Shown: positions 45,568 to 55,055 of the stretch, one piece after another
Position numbering within the stretch: the first letter of the stretch is position 1
Layout: the number at the start of each line of letters is the position of its first letter
NCBI RefSeq assembly: GCF_025639885.1
Contig: NZ_CP106738.1
Location: 1,922,001 to 1,986,000, forward strand
From: Roseovarius pelagicus
Lineage (GTDB): Bacteria > Pseudomonadota > Alphaproteobacteria > Rhodobacterales > Rhodobacteraceae
DNA: 64,000 nt
Direction of reading: 5' to 3'
Notes under the pieces: model-generated
What the model saw: only the letters and a program-made list of their open reading frames with translations
The model's database searches: none
Told to the model about the DNA's origin: nothing
Program-made: the position numbers and the translations under genes

Positions 45568-46200
45568 ATGGGTTTTCACGAAATACGTTTTCCAAGCAGC
45601 CTCAGCTTTGGCTCTGTCGGGGGACCGCAGCGCCACGCGGATGTGGTGACGCTGGCCAATGGCTATGAAGAGCGCAATTCCCCGTGGGCACATTCGCGCC
45701 GCCGGTATGACGCGGGCGTTGCCATGCGTGGGCTGGACGATATCGAAACACTGATTGCGTTTTTCGAGGCGCGGCGCGGGCAGTTGTACGGGTTTCGCTG
45801 GAAGGACTGGGCGGATTACCGATCCTGTCTGCCCTCGCGCGATGTGGCCTATGAGGATCAGGTCATTGCGACGGGTGATGACGTGACATCCAGTTTTGCG
45901 CTGATGAAAATCTACCGGTCCGGTACGCACAGCTATACGCGTCCCATCACCAAGCCCGTGCGCGGCACTGTGCGCATCGGGATCGGCGGGGACGAGCAGC
46001 AGGAGGGCATCCATTACGAGGTGGACACCGCGACCGGGGTTGTGAGCTTTGCCCATCCACCCAATGATGGCGAGCGGATCACTGCCGGGTTCGAGTTCGA
46101 TGTGCCTGTGCGGTTCGATACCGACAGCATCCAGACCAGCGTGGCCAGCTTTCAGGCAGGTGACGCGCCGAGCGTGCCAGTGGTGGAGATCCGGGTATGA
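45568..46200 (+). CDS. g12: GTA g12, distal tail protein (DUF2460)
   Basis: The 210-residue protein matches DUF2460: GFHEIRFPSSLSFGSVGGPQ, then ERNSPWAHSRRRYDAGVAMRG and FFEARRGQLYGFRWKDWADY. In RcGTA it forms the distal tail ring. It follows g11 after 18 bases with a GGGAG ribosome site and overlaps g13 by four bases. Confidence 0.93.
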   Translation: MGFHEIRFPSSLSFGSVGGPQRHADVVTLANGYEERNSPWAHSRRRYDAGVAMRGLDDIETLIAFFEARRGQLYGFRWKDWADYRSCLPSRDVAYEDQVIATGDDVTSSFALMKIYRSGTHSYTRPITKPVRGTVRIGIGGDEQQEGIHYEVDTATGVVSFAHPPNDGERITAGFEFDVPVRFDTDSIQTSVASFQAGDAPSVPVVEIRV

Positions 46201-47084
46201 ACATGCTTGACCCCGCGCTGGAAGCGCATCTGAAAACCGGCGTCACGACGACCTGCCGCTGCTGGGCGCTGACCCGCACCGATGGCGTGACGATGGGATT
46301 CACCGACCATGACGCGCCGCTGGTCTTTGACGGGACCACGTTCAAGGCCGATACGGGGCTAAGCGCGCTGGCATTGCAACAAAGTACGGGGCTGTCGGTG
46401 GACAATACCGAGGCGCTGGGGGCGCTGAGCGATGCGGCGATCCGTGAGGACGATATCGAAGCCGGACGTTATGACGGTGCGGAGATTCATGCGTGGCTGG
46501 TCAACTGGCAGGAAGTGGCCCAGCGCCATCTGCAATTTCGCGGAACGATTGGCGAGTTGCGGCGGTCGAACGGCGCGTTCGAAGCCGAGTTGCGCGGTCT
46601 GACCGAGGCGCTGAACCGGCCATTGGGTCGGGTCTATCAGAAACCCTGCACTGCCGTTCTGGGTGATGCAGGCTGTCGCTTTGATATCGCGGAGTTGGGG
46701 TACACGGTCGAGCGGGTCGTGGAAGAGATAGAAGATCGGCGCATTTTTCGCTTTGCAGCGTTTGGCGGGTTCGAGGGGAACTGGTTCCAGCATGGCCGTT
46801 TGGTGATGCTGGGCGGAGAGGCCAAGGGCCTGACGGGCGTTATCAAGCGCGACACCGAAACGGATGGTATCCGTGTGGTCGAACTGTGGCATCCGCTGCG
46901 CGCGCCGATCATCACCGGTGATCTGCTGCGGCTTGAGGCCGGGTGTGACAAACGAGCCCTGACCTGTCGTCTGAAGTTTCAAAATTTTCTGAACTATCAA
47001 GGGTTCCCCGACATTCCTGGCGATGACTGGTCGATCTCTGATCCCAGCAAGGCGGGCAGTCTGGATGGAGGGAGTCGCCGGTGA
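46197..47084 (+). CDS. g13: GTA g13, baseplate hub protein (DUF2163)
   Basis: The 295-residue protein has the DUF2163 start (HLKTGVTTTCRCWALTRTDGVTMGFTDHD) and FEAELRGLTEALNRPLGR-type features, with a four-Cys C-terminal half (KPCTAVLGDAGCRF, then CDKRALTCRLKF) that in related GTA and phage hubs can bind an iron-sulfur cluster. The cysteines are visible; the cluster is inferred. Confidence 0.92.
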   Translation: MNMLDPALEAHLKTGVTTTCRCWALTRTDGVTMGFTDHDAPLVFDGTTFKADTGLSALALQQSTGLSVDNTEALGALSDAAIREDDIEAGRYDGAEIHAWLVNWQEVAQRHLQFRGTIGELRRSNGAFEAELRGLTEALNRPLGRVYQKPCTAVLGDAGCRFDIAELGYTVERVVEEIEDRRIFRFAAFGGFEGNWFQHGRLVMLGGEAKGLTGVIKRDTETDGIRVVELWHPLRAPIITGDLLRLEAGCDKRALTCRLKFQNFLNYQGFPDIPGDDWSISDPSKAGSLDGGSRR

Positions 47085-47530
47085 CAGACCCTCAACAAAA
47101 GCGCATTGTCGCCGCCGCTCGTGGCTGGATTGGCACAGCTTACCGGCATCAAGCGTCCTGCCGGGGTGCGGGTACGGATTGTCTTGGCCTGTTGCGCGGT
47201 GTCTGGCGCGAGGTGCTGGGCAGCGAGCCGGAGGTGCCGCCCGCCTATTCGATGGACTGGTCAGAGCCTGCACGCGATGAGGCACTGTGGGCGGCGGCCC
47301 AACGGCATTTGCGGGCCAAGCCGCTGGAGCAAGAGGCGCCCGGCGATGTTCTGCTGTTTCGAATGCGTAACGGGGCAGTGGCCAAGCATCTGGGGCTGGC
47401 GGGTCAGGTCGGGCCGCAAGCCACATTCATCCACGCCTATTCCGGTCACAGCGTCGTGGAAAGCCCGCTGAGCGCGCCCTGGCGGCGGCGCATCGTGGCC
47501 AGATTCACATTTCCCGAGGAGCGTTTCTGA
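47081..47530 (+). CDS. g14: GTA g14, NlpC/P60 cell-wall peptidase
   Basis: The 149-residue cysteine peptidase would cut recipient or host peptidoglycan at the tail tip. Catalytic Cys34 lies in GAGTDCLGLLRGV and His103 in AKHLGLAG, the usual NlpC/P60 order. The GTG start overlaps g13 by four bases, and the stop overlaps g15 (TGATG). Confidence 0.94.
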   Translation: MTDPQQKRIVAAARGWIGTAYRHQASCRGAGTDCLGLLRGVWREVLGSEPEVPPAYSMDWSEPARDEALWAAAQRHLRAKPLEQEAPGDVLLFRMRNGAVAKHLGLAGQVGPQATFIHAYSGHSVVESPLSAPWRRRIVARFTFPEERF

Positions 47531-50500
47531 TGGCAACCATATTACTCTCGGCCGCGGGTGCGGCGATCGGTGGCTCTGTTGGCGGGTCGGTGCTGGGTCT
47601 GTCGATGGCTGCGGTGGGTCGCTTTGCCGGCGGGGTGATCGGACGTTCGATTGATCAGCGTTTGTTGGGTAGCGGGTCGGATGTGGTGGAAAGCGGGCGC
47701 GCCAACCGGCTGCGCCTGACCGGGTCCGGGGAAGGCGACGCCGTTGCGCAGGTTTACGGGCGCATGCGGGTCGCGGGACAAGTGATCTGGGCCACAGAGT
47801 TTCGCGAAGACGTCACCGTGAGCGGTGGTGGGGGCGGCAAGGGCGGGCCATCGCGGCCCCAGACGCGGCGATTCAGCTATTCGATCAGCCTTGCGCTGGC
47901 GCTGTGTGAAGGTGCGATTTCCCATGTCGGGCGGGTCTGGGCCGACGGCAACGAGATCGCGCGTAGCAGCCTGTCGATGCGAGTCTATACCGGCACCCCG
48001 GATCAACTGCCCGATCCTAGGATCGAAGCGGTCGAAGGTGCGGGCACGGTGCCGGCCTATCGCGGCACGGCCTATGTGGTGATCGAGGATCTGGAACTGG
48101 GCGATTTTGGCAACCGGGTGCCGCAGTTTACGTTCGAGGTGATGCGCCCGGCGCAGGAGGACCAAGACGGCGCCGCGCTGGACCCGACGCATGCGGTGCG
48201 CGCGGTTGCATTGCTACCCGGTAGCGGCGAATACACGTTGGCGACAACGCCCGTTACGATGAATTTCGGCCCTGGCGCGACCGGGCTGGCGAATGTGAAC
48301 ACACCGTCCGGGCAGGCCGATTTCGCCACGGCACTGGAATCGCTGCAAGGTGAGCTGCCGGGATGCGGTGCAACGTCGCTGGTGGTGAGTTGGTTCGGCG
48401 ACGACCTGCGCGCCGGGCACTGCCGCCTGCGACCCAAGATCGAGCAGGCGCAATATGACGCCAGCAACATGCCGTGGCAGGTGTCGGGCCTGACGCGCCA
48501 CACCGCGCAACTGGTGCCGCGTGACGATGATGATGCACCGGTCTATGGCGGCACACCGACCGACGCCGCCGTGATTGAGAGCATTCTGGCGCTGCAACAA
48601 AGCGGGCAGGACGTGATGTTCTATCCCTTTATCCTGATGGATCAGTTGGCGGGTAATCCGCTGCCGGATCCCTATAGCGACGCAGACAGCCAGCCGCCCC
48701 TGCCCTGGCGCGGTCGGATCACGCTGAGCGAGGCACCGGGGCGTGATGGCAGCCCGGATGGCAGCGTGGCGGCGGATGCCGAAGTTGCGGCATTTTTTGG
48801 CACAGCCAAAGCCAGCGATTTCGCCGTGCAGACGATTGTGCCGGCGCAAAACAATACGGGTGCGAATGGTGCGCTTGGCCTGCTGAGTTATGGCGGGCCG
48901 GTCAAGGTCAGTCCGGTTCATTACACCGGCCCGGATGAATGGAGTTACCGGCGGTTTATCCTGCATAATGCGGCACTCTGCGCCGCTGTTGGCGGTGTCG
49001 AAAGCTTTTGCATCGGATCAGAAATGCGCGGGCTGACGCAGATACGCGGGGCGGCGGGCGGCTTTCCCGCCGTGGCGGCGCTGATCGAATTGGCGGCTGA
49101 GGTTCGCGCGGTGCTGGGGCCTGACGTCAAGATCGGGTATGCAGCGGACTGGAGCGAATATTCTGGCTACCAACCGCAGGATGGCAGCAATGACCGGTAT
49201 TTCCACCTTGACCCGCTATGGGCCGATAGCAACGTGGATTTCATCGGTATCGACAACTACATGCCGCTGTCGGACTGGCGCGAGGGGCAGAACCACGCCG
49301 ATGCAGATTGGGGCGCGATCTATGACCTTGGCTATCTGCAGTCCAATATCGAAGGCGGCGAGGGGTATGATTGGTTCTATCATTCATCCGAAGCACGCGC
49401 GGCACAGATCCGTACGCCGATTACCGATGAGGATCATGGCGAGCCGTGGGTCTGGCGCTACAAGGATATCCGCAACTGGTGGCAGAATGCCCATCACGAT
49501 CGGATCGCTGGCACACGCAGTGCCGCCCCGACGCCGTGGATACCACAATCAAAGCCGATCCGCTTTACCGAGATCGGATGCCCGGCGGTGGACAAGGGCA
49601 CCAATGAGCCGAACAAGTTCGTTGATGTGAAATCGTCTGAATCCGCGCTGCCGCACTATTCGACCGGGAGGCGCGATGATCTGATCCAGATGCAATATCT
49701 GCGGGCGTTGATCGGATACTGGACCGCCGACGGGGCGAACCCGGTTTCAGAGGAATATGACGGCCCGATGATCGACATGGATCATGCCCACGTTTGGGCG
49801 TGGGATGCGCGGCCTTTCCCGTTTTTCCCGAACAATCGCGGATTGTGGAAGGATGGCGAAAATTATGCGCGCGGGCACTGGGTCAACGGGCGCAGTTCGG
49901 CGCGCGGGCTGGCCTCTGTGGTACAGGAAATCTGTAGCCGGTCAGGGGCAGCGCATGTGGATACCAGCGCGCTGCACGATTATGTGCACGGCTATTCGGT
50001 CGAAGAGGTCAGCGAGGCGCGTTCTGCGCTGCAACCGTTGATGCTGCGCTATGGGTTCGATGCAGTCGAACGTGATGGCGTTTTGCGGTTTGTGCCGCGC
50101 GACGGGATTGCCGACGCCGATGTTGCGGCAGAGGTGCTGGTCCGCGATCCGCGCACCGGCGAGACACTGGAGGAAACCCGCGCCAGCACGGCAGAGCTGG
50201 CAGGTCGTGTTCGTCTGCGGTTCATCGAGGCGGATGGCGATTATCAGGTGATTGCAGAAGAAGCAGTGCTGCCCGATGAAGCGACTCATGCGGTGTCCAC
50301 ATCCGAGATGCCGTTGGCGATGACACGCGCCGAAGGCCGCGCAGTGGCAGAACGCTGGCTGTCCGAGGCGCGGGTTTCGACGGACACTGTCCGACTGACT
50401 CTGCCTCCGTCCTTGCTGCGTCTTGGGGCGGGGGATGTTCTGAGCCTGAACGAACCGGGCGGTCGGGGTCTGTTTCGTATCGACCGGATCGAGAACATGG

Positions 50501-51537
50501 GCAATGCACAGGCGGTGGATGCCGTCAGGATTGAGGCGGAAAGTTATGTTCCGATGGATATCACGGTCGAGCCGCCTGCGGTGCGCCCGTTCACGCCACC
50601 GGTGCCGGTGCTGCCACTGTTTCTGGATCTGCCGCTGATGACCGGGGCCGAAGTACCACACGCGCCGCATCTGGCGGTGACCGCGCAGCCCTGGCCGGGC
50701 AATGCGGCGCTATACAGTTCGGACAGCGACGCGAATTATCAGCTGAACCGGCTGATTGAAACCCGCGCAAGCGTCGGCCTCACCGAAGGGGCGCTGGCCC
50801 CGGCCCGGCCCGGTCTGATCGACCGGGGGGATGGCCTGATTGTGCGGATGCTGTCGGGCCAACTGGAGAGCGTCGGCGAGGATGCGATGCTGGGTGGGGC
50901 CAACCTGTGCGCCATTGGTGATGGCACGCCCGAGGGCTGGGAGCTGATGCAGTTTCGCGACGCAGAGTTGGTGGGGCAGAACACCTACATCCTGCGCCAT
51001 CGGCTGCGCGGTCAGTTGGGTACTGACGTTTCGGTATCCGGCGCATGGCCTGCGGGCAGCTACATCGTGATGCTGGACGGAACACCGGATCAGATCGAGC
51101 TGACTGATGCCGCCCGGCGTCGTGCGCGCCATTACCGCATCGGCCCCGCAGGTCGTCCGGTGGATGATCCATCCTATCAGTATGCGGTGATCGCATTCGA
51201 GGGGATCGGGCTGCGTCCGCTCAGCCCCGTACATCTGCGGGCGCAGGTGGACGCGACGGGCGAGACCGCGCTGCGCTGGATCAGGCGCACGCGCATTGAT
51301 GGTGATCGCTGGGACACGCCCGATGTGCCGCTGGGCGAGGAAAGCGAGCAATACATCCTGCGCGTGTTGGAAAATGCCGAACTGCGGCGCGAAGAGATCG
51401 TGACGTCACCGACATGGACCTATGGTGTCGCTGCCAAAAACGCAGATGGAATCACCGGCGGGTACGAGGTGCAGGTCGCGCAAATATCGGCCAAGTTCGG
51501 CGCTGGGGTCTTTGCCTCACTGGCGGTACCGGCCTGA
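47530..51537 (+). CDS. g15: GTA g15, megatron (tail fibre hub with glycoside-hydrolase-like domain)
   Basis: At 1335 residues this is the largest protein in the window. The N-terminus is glycine/alanine-rich and membrane-like (AAGAAIGGSVGGSVLGLSMA), followed by a tail-protein domain with RLRLTGSGEGDAVAQVYGRMRV. The middle holds the GTA-TIM barrel-like segment (IGIDNYMPLSDWREGQ, WKDGENYARGHW) and the C-terminal third has phage tail domains (GGRGLFRIDRIE, EEIVTSPTWTYGVAAKNADG). In RcGTA, megatron forms the hub and fibre that contacts the recipient. The frame is intact throughout. Confidence 0.96.
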   Translation: MATILLSAAGAAIGGSVGGSVLGLSMAAVGRFAGGVIGRSIDQRLLGSGSDVVESGRANRLRLTGSGEGDAVAQVYGRMRVAGQVIWATEFREDVTVSGGGGGKGGPSRPQTRRFSYSISLALALCEGAISHVGRVWADGNEIARSSLSMRVYTGTPDQLPDPRIEAVEGAGTVPAYRGTAYVVIEDLELGDFGNRVPQFTFEVMRPAQEDQDGAALDPTHAVRAVALLPGSGEYTLATTPVTMNFGPGATGLANVNTPSGQADFATALESLQGELPGCGATSLVVSWFGDDLRAGHCRLRPKIEQAQYDASNMPWQVSGLTRHTAQLVPRDDDDAPVYGGTPTDAAVIESILALQQSGQDVMFYPFILMDQLAGNPLPDPYSDADSQPPLPWRGRITLSEAPGRDGSPDGSVAADAEVAAFFGTAKASDFAVQTIVPAQNNTGANGALGLLSYGGPVKVSPVHYTGPDEWSYRRFILHNAALCAAVGGVESFCIGSEMRGLTQIRGAAGGFPAVAALIELAAEVRAVLGPDVKIGYAADWSEYSGYQPQDGSNDRYFHLDPLWADSNVDFIGIDNYMPLSDWREGQNHADADWGAIYDLGYLQSNIEGGEGYDWFYHSSEARAAQIRTPITDEDHGEPWVWRYKDIRNWWQNAHHDRIAGTRSAAPTPWIPQSKPIRFTEIGCPAVDKGTNEPNKFVDVKSSESALPHYSTGRRDDLIQMQYLRALIGYWTADGANPVSEEYDGPMIDMDHAHVWAWDARPFPFFPNNRGLWKDGENYARGHWVNGRSSARGLASVVQEICSRSGAAHVDTSALHDYVHGYSVEEVSEARSALQPLMLRYGFDAVERDGVLRFVPRDGIADADVAAEVLVRDPRTGETLEETRASTAELAGRVRLRFIEADGDYQVIAEEAVLPDEATHAVSTSEMPLAMTRAEGRAVAERWLSEARVSTDTVRLTLPPSLLRLGAGDVLSLNEPGGRGLFRIDRIENMGNAQAVDAVRIEAESYVPMDITVEPPAVRPFTPPVPVLPLFLDLPLMTGAEVPHAPHLAVTAQPWPGNAALYSSDSDANYQLNRLIETRASVGLTEGALAPARPGLIDRGDGLIVRMLSGQLESVGEDAMLGGANLCAIGDGTPEGWELMQFRDAELVGQNTYILRHRLRGQLGTDVSVSGAWPAGSYIVMLDGTPDQIELTDAARRRARHYRIGPAGRPVDDPSYQYAVIAFEGIGLRPLSPVHLRAQVDATGETALRWIRRTRIDGDRWDTPDVPLGEESEQYILRVLENAELRREEIVTSPTWTYGVAAKNADGITGGYEVQVAQISAKFGAGVFASLAVPA

Positions 51538-51589
51538 AGCCATTTGCGTTTTGCGTCGAGTCGGCACGTCAGAGTAAATGCAATCCGCG

Positions 51590-51928
51590 TTAACCCCGCG
51601 CGCAATCAATGCATCTGGTCGCGGCTGGATCAAGGTCCAGCCGTGGCAGTGCGATATCGTCGCCGCAATCCTCGCAATAGCCAAACTCGCCCTCGTCGAT
51701 CCGTGTCAGCGCGGTCATAAGCCGCTTGCGCTCGGCTGTGCGGCGGGCGTGCGAGGCTTTGGCCATCGCCTGATTTTGCAGTGCGTCCATACGGCTGAGC
51801 CGTCCGACAGATTGCTGATCTAGCGTGACGGTTGCCTGCCCCGCCGCCCCGAGATCATCGGCGCTGCCCAGTTCGGCCAGCCGCGCCGTAATCGACGCGC
51901 GGAACTTTTCTGCTGTTGTCTCATCCAT
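51590..51928 (-). CDS. DksA/TraR-family zinc-finger protein
   Basis: The 112-residue protein is a short DksA-like factor: a coiled-coil-forming N-terminus, ERKRLMTALTRIDEGEFGYCEDCGDDIALPRL and the second zinc pair CIDC. DksA proteins insert into RNA polymerase's secondary channel and act with ppGpp. The tip residues of E. coli DksA cannot be assigned confidently. It converges on g15 and is divergent from cysE. Confidence 0.9.
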   Translation of the reverse strand: MDETTAEKFRASITARLAELGSADDLGAAGQATVTLDQQSVGRLSRMDALQNQAMAKASHARRTAERKRLMTALTRIDEGEFGYCEDCGDDIALPRLDLDPAATRCIDCARG

Positions 51929-51978
51929 TTATGTGACGCACCCAATCACAGCTTTCAATTTTGCCATTCGCGGCTATC

Positions 51979-51987
51979 TGGTATACT
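51979..51987 (+). promoter_or_regulatory. Extended -10 promoter of cysE
   Basis: TGGTATACT holds TG at 51979-51980 and a TATACT -10 at 51982-51987, about 27 bases before the cysE ATG. No good -35 is visible at 17 bases (TTGCCA is 15 bases upstream). The site is plausible but not certain. Confidence 0.35.
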
Positions 51988-52014
51988 GCGCCCCGAGCAA
52001 TAGGAGTATCCGCG

Positions 52015-52821
52015 ATGGCCGAGACCCGCGCAAAACTGTCAAAGCTGGACCCGGTCTGGCAACAGATTACCACTGAAGCCGAGGCTGCAGTCAAGCATGA
52101 GCCGCTGTTGGGCGGCCTCGTGCATTCCAGCATCCTGCACTACAACGACATAGAGTCGGCCCTCGCCTACCGGGTATCGCTCAAGCTGGCATCCAGCGAG
52201 ATGCCCGAACAGATCGTGCGCGAAATCTGCGATTGGGCCTATAGTTCGGACGCGGATCTGGCATTGGCTGCGCGCGCGGATATCGTCGCGGTCAATGATC
52301 GCGACCCGGCCTGTGACCGCTTCATCCTGCCGCTGCTGTTCTTCAAGGGATTCCAAGCGATTCAAGCGTATCGCGTGGCCAACTGGCTGTGGCGCGAGGG
52401 GCGCAACGACATGGCGCGGTTTTTCCAGATGCGTGCATCCGAGGTGTTCGGTGTTGATATTCACCCTGCGGCCAAGATCGGCATGGGCATCATGATCGAC
52501 CACGCGCATTCCATCGTGATCGGTGAAACCGCAGTTGTTGGTGACAACGTGTCAATGCTGCATTCGGTGACATTGGGCGGTACCGGTAAGGAAGAAGAGG
52601 ACCGCCACCCCAAAATCGGCGACGGCGTTCTGATCGGCGCGGGTGCCAAGGTGCTGGGCAATATCAAGGTCGGCCATTGCAGCCGGATCGCGGCGGGATC
52701 CGTCGTTCTGGAAGAAGTGCCGCCATGCAAAACAGTTGCCGGTGTGCCAGCCAGAATCGTTGGCGAGGCGGGTTGTGATCAACCTTCGGTGTCGATGGAC
52801 CAGTTGCTAGGCGTGCGCTAA
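52015..52821 (+). CDS. cysE: Serine O-acetyltransferase
   Basis: This enzyme makes O-acetylserine for cysteine synthesis. The 268-residue protein has the helical N-terminal part (HSSILHYNDIESALAYRV) and left-handed beta-helix hexapeptide repeats: GVDIHPAAKIGMGIMIDHAHSIVIGETAVVGDNVSMLHSVTLGGTG. The active-site His lies in IDHAHS. ATG 52015 follows AGGAG at 52003-52007 by seven bases. It follows the GTA cluster, as I recall from other Rhodobacterales. Confidence 0.95.
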   Translation: MAETRAKLSKLDPVWQQITTEAEAAVKHEPLLGGLVHSSILHYNDIESALAYRVSLKLASSEMPEQIVREICDWAYSSDADLALAARADIVAVNDRDPACDRFILPLLFFKGFQAIQAYRVANWLWREGRNDMARFFQMRASEVFGVDIHPAAKIGMGIMIDHAHSIVIGETAVVGDNVSMLHSVTLGGTGKEEEDRHPKIGDGVLIGAGAKVLGNIKVGHCSRIAAGSVVLEEVPPCKTVAGVPARIVGEAGCDQPSVSMDQLLGVR

Positions 52822-52885
52822 GCGCGCCAGAACATCAGCGATTTCCCGCTCGGGCCCTGTCCTGAATATAGGTGAAGTGCACGAG

Positions 52886-52922
52886 ACCTGCTATGATCAA
52901 CCTGAGATTGATCATAGCAGGT
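52886..52922 (+). promoter_or_regulatory. Perfect 15-bp hairpin just upstream of the lipoprotein start
   Basis: Arms ACCTGCTATGATCAA (52886-52900) and TTGATCATAGCAGGT (52908-52922) are fully complementary around a seven-base loop. The second arm ends five bases before the ATG at 52928 and contains the only weak ribosome site (AGGTG). It lies 65 bases after the cysE stop and has no T-run, so it is unlikely to be a terminator. It may be an RNA switch or the operator of a regulator; each arm contains TGATCA. Confidence 0.8.
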
Positions 52923-52927
52923 GCGCA

Positions 52928-53677
52928 ATGCCTAGGCTCTTACACACTCTCCTCTGGTCGGCCTGTGTACTGGTTCTGGGTTCCTGCGGGTTCGTTGACA
53001 GACTGGGAAGTCTTGAATCCCGCAGCTTCTCTTTCAGGCCGACGATAGAGGGCGTGCATCATGTCGGACGGGCCTACACCAATGGCGTTTGCCCGTTCCT
53101 GCAACGGCGCGGCACCGCGTCGACGATGCTGCGCGAATGGGATGCCCGCGGCGGGCTAGACGAACGTGGCCTGCTGGTGGGCTACAGCTCATCGGTTTAT
53201 CGCGGCGCGGACCCGGTGCCTTGCGACTTGTGGGTTCACCACGCGTTTCAGGGGAAAACATTCTTTGTTCTGGACGCGTTGCCTGCCGGCACCATTGTCG
53301 AGGCTGCGCGTCTGACCTTTTCCACCCGTTCGATGCCGCTGCTTGACAGTGGCGTGGCATCCAATCCGTGCCGCTACCGGATCGGGACGGCGAACGGGCT
53401 ATCCACTGCTGCGTATGATTTCGACCGCGATGCGTCAGGTCTGATCGCCACCCGCGCCACCCGCCCCGGCAATACACTGGCAGGGGGTGCCGTGGATGTC
53501 ACAAGATCGGTGGCAGAGTGGGTCAATCGCGGATCGGCAGATAACTGGTTCGTCTTTTCCATCGAGGACGGGCGCGCCCTGATTGAGCATTCAGAAGACG
53601 ATCAGACCGCCTATTGCACGATGTATGTCGACGACGTCGCTTTAGAGGTCACGGCGCTAATCTCCCCCGTGCCCTGA
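52928..53677 (+). CDS. Hypothetical lipoprotein, DNRLRE-like
   Basis: The 249-residue protein starts with a lipoprotein signal (LLWSACVLVLGSCGF, lipobox LGSC). The mature part has a strand-rich region whose C-terminal VDVTRSVAEWVNRGSADNWFVF resembles the DNRLRE-type binding-domain motif ('DVT..V..W..G..N.G...'); that similarity is my inference. Seven cysteines remain in the mature part apart from the lipid-bearing one. The start is preceded closely by a hairpin (52886-52922) and the gene is followed by a clear terminator (53684-53722). Confidence 0.68.
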   Translation: MPRLLHTLLWSACVLVLGSCGFVDRLGSLESRSFSFRPTIEGVHHVGRAYTNGVCPFLQRRGTASTMLREWDARGGLDERGLLVGYSSSVYRGADPVPCDLWVHHAFQGKTFFVLDALPAGTIVEAARLTFSTRSMPLLDSGVASNPCRYRIGTANGLSTAAYDFDRDASGLIATRATRPGNTLAGGAVDVTRSVAEWVNRGSADNWFVFSIEDGRALIEHSEDDQTAYCTMYVDDVALEVTALISPVP

Positions 53678-53683
53678 CGTCGA

Positions 53684-53722
53684 GTGGCCCGCCGTAGCAG
53701 ACTGGGGCGGGCCACACTTTTT
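53684..53722 (+). terminator. Rho-independent terminator of the lipoprotein gene
   Basis: Arms GTGGCCCGCC (53684-53693) and GGCGGGCCAC (53706-53715) form a perfect ten-base stem with a 12-base loop, followed by ACTTTTT. It points downstream of the lipoprotein gene, whose stop is at 53675-53677. Read on the minus strand it has no T-run, so it does not serve pdhC, whose stop lies at 53736-53738. Confidence 0.9.
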
Positions 53723-53735
53723 ACGAGATGATATC

Positions 53736-55043
53736 TCAGGCGAGCATCACCATCGGACTTTCCAGATTATCGACGATATGCTGAAGCAATTCAGCGCCCA
53801 GCGCGCCGTCGATCACCCGGTGATCCACCGACAGCGTGACCGACATGACGGTAGCGACCGACAGTTCGCCGTCCTTGCCAACGACGGGCTTTTTTACGCC
53901 AGCGCCCACGGCCAGAATCGCGCCATGTGGCGGGTTGATCACCGCGTCGAAATTATCAATGCCGAACATGCCAAGGTTAGAGATGGCGAAGCTGCCGCCC
54001 TGATATTCATGCGGGGCGAGTTTTCGGTCGCGCGCGCGGGTGGCGAGGTCTTTCATTTCGGCCGACAGCGCCGACAACGATTTCATGTCCGCATCCTTCA
54101 GCACCGGGGTAAAGAGGCCACCCTCGATTGCCACGGCCACGGCCACATCGGACGGTTTCAATTGCAACACCCGGTCGCCCGCCCAGACCGCATTGGCGGC
54201 AGGCACAGCTTGGAGAGCCAATGCGCAAGCTTTGATGATGAAATCATTCACGCTGAGCTTCACACCGCGCGGCTCTAGCTGTTTGTTCAGATCACCGCGG
54301 AATTTCAGCAGCGCATCCAACCGGATATCGCGGCGCAGGTAGAAATGCGGCACGGTTTGCTTGGCCTCTGTCAGGCGCGCGGCGATCGTCTTGCGCATCC
54401 CGTCGAGTTTGATTTCCTCGTATTCACGGTCCTCATAGATCGCTGCCACACTGCTGGCGCTGGGGCCTGCGGGCATGGCGGTGGCCTGCGGTGCTTGTTC
54501 GGCTTTTGGTGCGGCAGTTTCGGCGGATTTCGCCGTGGTGCCCGGCGTTGCCGCCTCTACATCCGCCTTGACGATCCGCCCGTGCGGGCCAGAGCCCGTG
54601 ATCTGGCTCAGGTCCAGCCCTTTGTCCGCCGCGATGCGCCGCGCGAGGGGGGAGGCAAAGACCCGGTCGCCGCCCTCGGTTTTGGGTGCGGCGGGGGCTG
54701 CGGCCTGTTGCGCGGGCTTCTCTGAACTCTCTGGCTTCGGCGTGTCTGCCACCTGCGGTGCATCGGGCGCGCTGGTGGTGCCGATGTCATCCGCGCTTTC
54801 GCCTTCCTCCAACAGCACGGCGATGGCGGTGTTTACTTTCACCGCTTCAGTGCCCTCGGCAATCAGAAGTTTGCCGATGGTTCCTTCGTCAACAGCTTCG
54901 AACTCCATCGTCGCCTTGTCGGTTTCAATCTCGGCCAGCAGATCACCGGAGGACACGGTGTCACCCTCCTTGACCAGCCATTTGGCGAGTGTGCCTTCTT
55001 CCATCGTGGGGCTAAGGGCGGGCATCAGAATTTCAATGGTCAT
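53736..55043 (-). CDS. pdhC: Pyruvate dehydrogenase E2, dihydrolipoyllysine acetyltransferase
   Basis: E2 carries the acetyl group between E1 and CoA. The 435-residue protein has one lipoyl domain (residues 1 to about 75, lipoyl-Lys43 in [11 protein letters not shown]), a Pro/Ala/Thr-rich linker, the peripheral-subunit domain [36 protein letters not shown] and the catalytic core ending in [17 protein letters not shown], which holds the HxxxD site (DHRVID). It ends the pdh operon. Confidence 0.96.
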   Translation of the reverse strand: MTIEILMPALSPTMEEGTLAKWLVKEGDTVSSGDLLAEIETDKATMEFEAVDEGTIGKLLIAEGTEAVKVNTAIAVLLEEGESADDIGTTSAPDAPQVADTPKPESSEKPAQQAAAPAAPKTEGGDRVFASPLARRIAADKGLDLSQITGSGPHGRIVKADVEAATPGTTAKSAETAAPKAEQAPQATAMPAGPSASSVAAIYEDREYEEIKLDGMRKTIAARLTEAKQTVPHFYLRRDIRLDALLKFRGDLNKQLEPRGVKLSVNDFIIKACALALQAVPAANAVWAGDRVLQLKPSDVAVAVAIEGGLFTPVLKDADMKSLSALSAEMKDLATRARDRKLAPHEYQGGSFAISNLGMFGIDNFDAVINPPHGAILAVGAGVKKPVVGKDGELSVATVMSVTLSVDHRVIDGALGAELLQHIVDNLESPMVMLA

Positions 55044-55055
55044 GTCTCAGGCTCC

